Below are positions 5,505 through 8,103 of a stretch of 8,103 bases of DNA, piece after piece. The position numbers and the translations under genes are program-made. The DNA is from Flavobacteriia bacterium. GTDB taxonomy: Bacteria > Bacteroidota > Bacteroidia > Flavobacteriales > Flavobacteriaceae. The first letter of the stretch is position 1; each line of letters starts with the position of its first letter. Where the stretch lies: positions 1-8,103 of the forward strand of contig DRQI01000400.1 in the NCBI GenBank assembly GCA_011330545.1. Reading direction: 5' to 3'. Below the pieces are notes generated by a model that saw nothing but the letters and a program-made list of their open reading frames with translations, was not told the origin of the DNA and ran no database searches.

Positions 5505-6500
5505 TTATGATTTTTTTTGCCGTAATGTTATGGCTTTATTATAAAATTTAGAGGCTTTGATATTTTGGCTCATCCCTTTGTAACTCAAACTCATTTGTTC
5601 GTAAAAATTAGCTTCCAGCAATATATCGTCTACAATATAATCAAGGCCCATTTGTAATACCTCTAAGGCATTTCTATATTCTTTTTTTTGATTTAATGCC
5701 TTCGCATTCATTAAATACACCAAAGGTTGTGCCGGAAATAGCTCGATGGCCTCGTTGCTGTACCTTTCTAAGGCTAAAAAGTGTTTTTTTGCACTTAATT
5801 TTAGTAATAATTGTTTTAAAACATTGAAAGATTTATTGCTTTTATAAGTAAATTTTAATTCTTCAATAGTTTGTTCTTCAACAGGCTTACTGGCAGCATT
5901 AGCCACCGGAGATAATACGGTACCTTCTAATAATGATTTTTTAAACGGCAGTAAATTTGCCGAGAGCATTCCTTTTTTTTCTAAATCTATCAATAATTGC
6001 CTGGCATTGTCAACTTGGTTATTTTTAATATATAAAATTACCAAATCTAATTGCGAATGCGGTTTTCGTTCGCTGATTATTTTTTGTATTTCTAGTGCCT
6101 CTTTAAAATTACTTTGCTTGTTATAGATTTCTTTTAAGAGTTGTAGCATAAATAGGTTTTCGGTATCTTTTTCCAACCCCTTTTTGATGTAAGCTTCTGC
6201 TTCTTCATATTTTTCGAGTTCAACATAATTTTTGCTCAACTCAAAATAGACAGCTTTATCACCATCATTTATATTCTTACATTTTTCGAGTGCTGTAATA
6301 GCTTTGTCAAAATTACCGATAGCTTTTTGTTGTAGGGCTTTAAAAAAGAATTTTTGAAAGTTTAAATCTTTTTGCTCCTGTTGCAATACTGCTTTTTCTT
6401 TTTGGCCGAGAAAAACGGTAGCCAATGAATCTTTTTGGGCAAATCCGCTAAAAGAAATGCTTAGGCATACTAAAATAATATATCCTAATTGTTTTATCAT
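5505..6500 (-). CDS. Secreted tetratricopeptide-repeat protein
   Basis: The 331 residues begin with a signal peptide (YIILVCLSISFSGFA, cleavage likely after Ala21) and no lipobox, so the protein is probably periplasmic. TPR-like helix pairs follow: about 47-80 (KALQQKAIGNFDKAITALEK), 81-114 (VYFELSKNYVELEKYEEAEA), 115-148 (LLKEIYNKQSNFKEALEI) and 150-178. A linker follows at about 185-210 (SPVANAASKPVEEQTIEEL). More repeats occupy about 215-330 (YLMNAKALNQKKEYRNALEV, then YEQMSLSYKGMSQNIKASKF). TPR stacks bind protein partners; no catalytic motif is seen. The gene sits between the nucleotidyltransferase and DUF4292 genes with one-base gaps on both sides, so its partner may be the DUF4292 lipoprotein or the EnvC-like protein. 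That pairing is inferred from gene order only. Confidence 0.88.
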   Translation of the reverse strand: MIKQLGYIILVCLSISFSGFAQKDSLATVFLGQKEKAVLQQEQKDLNFQKFFFKALQQKAIGNFDKAITALEKCKNINDGDKAVYFELSKNYVELEKYEEAEAYIKKGLEKDTENLFMLQLLKEIYNKQSNFKEALEIQKIISERKPHSQLDLVILYIKNNQVDNARQLLIDLEKKGMLSANLLPFKKSLLEGTVLSPVANAASKPVEEQTIEELKFTYKSNKSFNVLKQLLLKLSAKKHFLALERYSNEAIELFPAQPLVYLMNAKALNQKKEYRNALEVLQMGLDYIVDDILLEANFYEQMSLSYKGMSQNIKASKFYNKAITLRQKKS

Positions 6501-6501
6501 G

Positions 6502-7509
6502 TTAAATTAGTTGAGAGTAATCTCCGATGCTAACTGATGTAAAATCACCATGATACACCACATTATTACCTATCATGGCATGATTTAAAGTGGCATTTTT
6601 AATTACGGTATCCGACTGAATTAACGAATTGCGAATGGTTGAATTTTCTACCACACAATTTGTGCCAAGAGATACATTCGGGCCAATTTTAGCATTGATA
6701 AGCGTTACATTTTTACCGATATAACAGGGTAGGATAATTTCAGAATTTTGTAACACCACGTCGTCAGAAACGAGGTTATGCCCTTTTTCGTACTCAAATT
6801 GTAATACCCGGCCATTGGTTTCTACGGTAATTTCTTTATTGCCACAGTCCATCCATTCATCGACTTGTCCCGGAACAAATTTCAACCCCTTTTCCTTCAT
6901 ATTTTCTAAGGCATTGGTCAGTTGAAATTCGCCTTTTTCTTTGATATTATTGTCTAATAAATATTGAATTTCATTTTTGAGAATCTCACCATCTTTAAAA
7001 TAGTAAATACCAATAATGGCGAGGTCAGAGATAAAAGTAGCGGGCTTTTCAACAAAATCGGTAATGATGCCGTCGTTTAATTTGATAACACCATAGGCAC
7101 TTGGGTTTTCCACTTTTTTAACCCATATTGCGCCGTCAGCATGCTCATCTAGCGTAAAATCAGCTTTAAACAAAGTGTCGGCAAAAGCAACCACACAAGG
7201 CCCGTGTAATGATTGTTTGGCACATTGTATGGCATGGGCGGTACCTAAGGCTTCTTCTTGAACCGTTACAATACCTTTAGCACCCAAACTTTCGGCAATG
7301 GCCAATAACTTTTTTTCGGTAGTTGCCGGAAATGTAGGGCCTATTACAAAAGCAATTTCTTCTATTTTTTGATTGACCACCTCAGTAATATCTTCAACCA
7401 AACGTTGTACAATTGGTTTCCCCGCAATTAAAGTTAAAGGCTTAGGAATGGTTAGGGTATGTGGCCTCAAACGAGAACCGATACCTGCCATAGGAACAAT
7501 GATATTCAT
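6502..7509 (-). CDS. Sugar-phosphate nucleotidyltransferase with C-terminal left-handed beta-helix
   Basis: This cytoplasmic enzyme should couple a sugar-1-phosphate to a nucleotide, releasing pyrophosphate and making an NDP-sugar for surface glycans. The 335 residues contain the NTP-transferase domain (1 to about 235). It has the nucleotide-binding loop AGIGSRLRPHT (8-18) with PKPL (22-25), Q84 with LGTAHAI (88-94), a likely metal-binding Asp111 (AFADTLF), YGVIKL (139-144), VEKP (153-156) and EWMDCG (218-223) with Asp221. Residues about 247-330 form hexapeptide-type beta-helix rungs (YIGKNVTLINAKIGPNVSLG), as in GlmU-like and GDP-mannose enzymes. The sugar and nucleotide cannot be assigned from motifs; glucose-1-phosphate or mannose-1-phosphate are both possible. 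It is first in the leftward operon, with its stop one base from the TPR start and a -7 box 28 bases before its ATG. Confidence 0.93.
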   Translation of the reverse strand: MNIIVPMAGIGSRLRPHTLTIPKPLTLIAGKPIVQRLVEDITEVVNQKIEEIAFVIGPTFPATTEKKLLAIAESLGAKGIVTVQEEALGTAHAIQCAKQSLHGPCVVAFADTLFKADFTLDEHADGAIWVKKVENPSAYGVIKLNDGIITDFVEKPATFISDLAIIGIYYFKDGEILKNEIQYLLDNNIKEKGEFQLTNALENMKEKGLKFVPGQVDEWMDCGNKEITVETNGRVLQFEYEKGHNLVSDDVVLQNSEIILPCYIGKNVTLINAKIGPNVSLGTNCVVENSTIRNSLIQSDTVIKNATLNHAMIGNNVVYHGDFTSVSIGDYSQLI

Positions 7510-7537
7510 ATAGTATCGAATTTCTTTTTATAACGAG

Positions 7538-7545
7538 CAAATATA
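7538..7545 (-). promoter_or_regulatory. -7 box (TATATTTG) for the nucleotidyltransferase operon
   Basis: In the 56-bp gap after comEC, the minus strand carries TATATTTG, an exact TAnnTTTG match, 28 bases before the ATG at 7509. The expected start near 7532 would give a leader of a little over 20 bases, a conventional arrangement. No TTG is seen at the usual -33 distance. This would be the main promoter for the nucleotidyltransferase, TPR, DUF4292 and possibly envC-like genes. Confidence 0.5.
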
Positions 7546-7565
7546 GTTAAAATAATACGGGTACA

Positions 7566-8103
7566 CTAGTATAGTTTTTCTACAAACGCTCCATCTGTAA
7601 CGGTATAATAGAATTTAATATTGTAGTTTTTACATGTTTTTTTCCACCGGGAGGCATAACTTTTAAAATTAGAACCATCGGCAATAATCATTTTGGGGTG
7701 TAAAGTTTCAATAATACGCTCCAAATTTACCTTAGGAGACGTTCTTAAAAGGATATAATCAGGCGAAAACTTTCGTACCCTATAAGCTCCTAAACTATCA
7801 ATGACCAATAGCTTTTTAGTATTGATGTTATAGAGGCTTTTGATATTATTTTGTAAGGAAGAAAGCGTAGCCCGAGAGCCTATGAGATAGGCTTTTATGC
7901 TGTATTCTTTCTGTATAGCTATACTGTCGTGATACAATTGCAACTCTTTTCCTTTTTTAATGCCTATTAGAGTATGTTTGGGTTTGTTAAAAATGATAAA
8001 TTCTTGATGGTGGGTACTGATATATTTTTCGGCAAGTAAGTTTAACTGGAAACCGATTATGGCAACCAGTGCTAATTTTAAATAGTAATGTTTTTTGGTT
8101 TCA
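7566..8103 (-). CDS. comEC: ComEC/Rec2 family protein, C-terminal part
   Basis: ComEC is the inner-membrane channel that carries single-stranded DNA into the cytoplasm during natural transformation. Only the last 178 residues are in the window; the frame stays open to the right edge, so the TTG near 7943 is not the true start. The visible part begins with a hydrophobic segment (YYLKLALVAIIGFQLNLLA, about 8087-8031), probably the last membrane helix. A soluble domain follows: EFIIFNKPKHTLIGIKKGKE, then KLLVIDS, PDYILLRTSPKVNLERII, PKMIIADGSNFKSYASRW and a final TVTDGAFV. These strand/helix units line up with the metallo-beta-lactamase tail of Firmicute ComEC, but the metal-binding GD and HHGS motifs are replaced by DSLG and RTSP. 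The family call comes from recognising this Bacteroidota-type tail plus the preceding membrane segment. dprA in the same window supports it. Confidence 0.78.
   Translation of the reverse strand, partial: ETKKHYYLKLALVAIIGFQLNLLAEKYISTHHQEFIIFNKPKHTLIGIKKGKELQLYHDSIAIQKEYSIKAYLIGSRATLSSLQNNIKSLYNINTKKLLVIDSLGAYRVRKFSPDYILLRTSPKVNLERIIETLHPKMIIADGSNFKSYASRWKKTCKNYNIKFYYTVTDGAFVEKLY

Noticed and set aside
7566..7943. Stand-alone 125-aa gene starting at a TTG near 7943
   Set aside because: The same frame stays open to the window edge, and the extra residues (a membrane helix plus the first strands of the domain) fit ComEC, so the TTG is internal.
1..8103. Defence system, prophage, insertion sequence, CRISPR array or RNA gene
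   Set aside because: I looked on both strands for transposase-like frames, terminal inverted repeats, regular spaced repeats and tRNA-like cloverleaf sequence and saw none; all gaps are under 120 bases and the genes are ordinary core families.

Overview
The window looks like a core-genome segment of a Bacteroidota bacterium, most likely of the Flavobacteriia type. The evidence is the AT-rich sequence, the absence of Shine-Dalgarno sequences, several TAnnTTTG -7 boxes just upstream of genes, signal peptides ending in the FAQ pattern, and a set of families common in that group (DUF4292, HU-CCDC81/SPOR, Bacteroidota-type ComEC). No RNA gene, insertion sequence, CRISPR array, prophage or defence system is visible. 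The gene assignments come from reading motifs by eye, not from a database search.

Layout. 1-251 (+) is the 3' end of an outer-membrane beta-barrel gene. 324-680 (+) encodes a 118-aa protein of unknown function. 693-1796 (-) is dprA, convergent with it across 12 bases. A 95-bp divergent promoter region follows. 1892-2824 (+) encodes a HU-CCDC81/TM/SPOR protein, and 2939-3454 (+) a hotdog acyl-CoA thioesterase. The thioesterase meets 3451-4662 (-), an EnvC-like murein hydrolase activator, tail to tail in a shared CTAG. Continuing leftward-transcribed are a DUF4292 lipoprotein (4730-5503), a secreted TPR protein (5505-6500) and a sugar-phosphate nucleotidyltransferase (6502-7509). The nucleotidyltransferase, TPR and DUF4292 genes are separated by single bases and almost certainly form an operon, with envC 67 bp behind. 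7566-8103 (-) is the 3' end of comEC, cut by the window edge. The largest gap without a gene is 114 bp, so no long empty stretch exists.

Functionally there are two themes. The first is natural transformation: ComEC (DNA channel) and DprA (RecA loader) lie within 6 kb of each other. The second is envelope and peptidoglycan: a SPOR protein, an EnvC-type amidase activator, a LolB-like lipoprotein, a periplasmic TPR protein and a sugar-nucleotide enzyme.

I did not find a clearly new multi-gene system. The most interesting points are an apparently metal-site-dead metallo-beta-lactamase-like tail on ComEC, the one-polypeptide link between a HU-type domain and a periplasmic SPOR domain, two -7 boxes only five bases from start codons (possible leaderless mRNAs), and the unassigned envelope operon.
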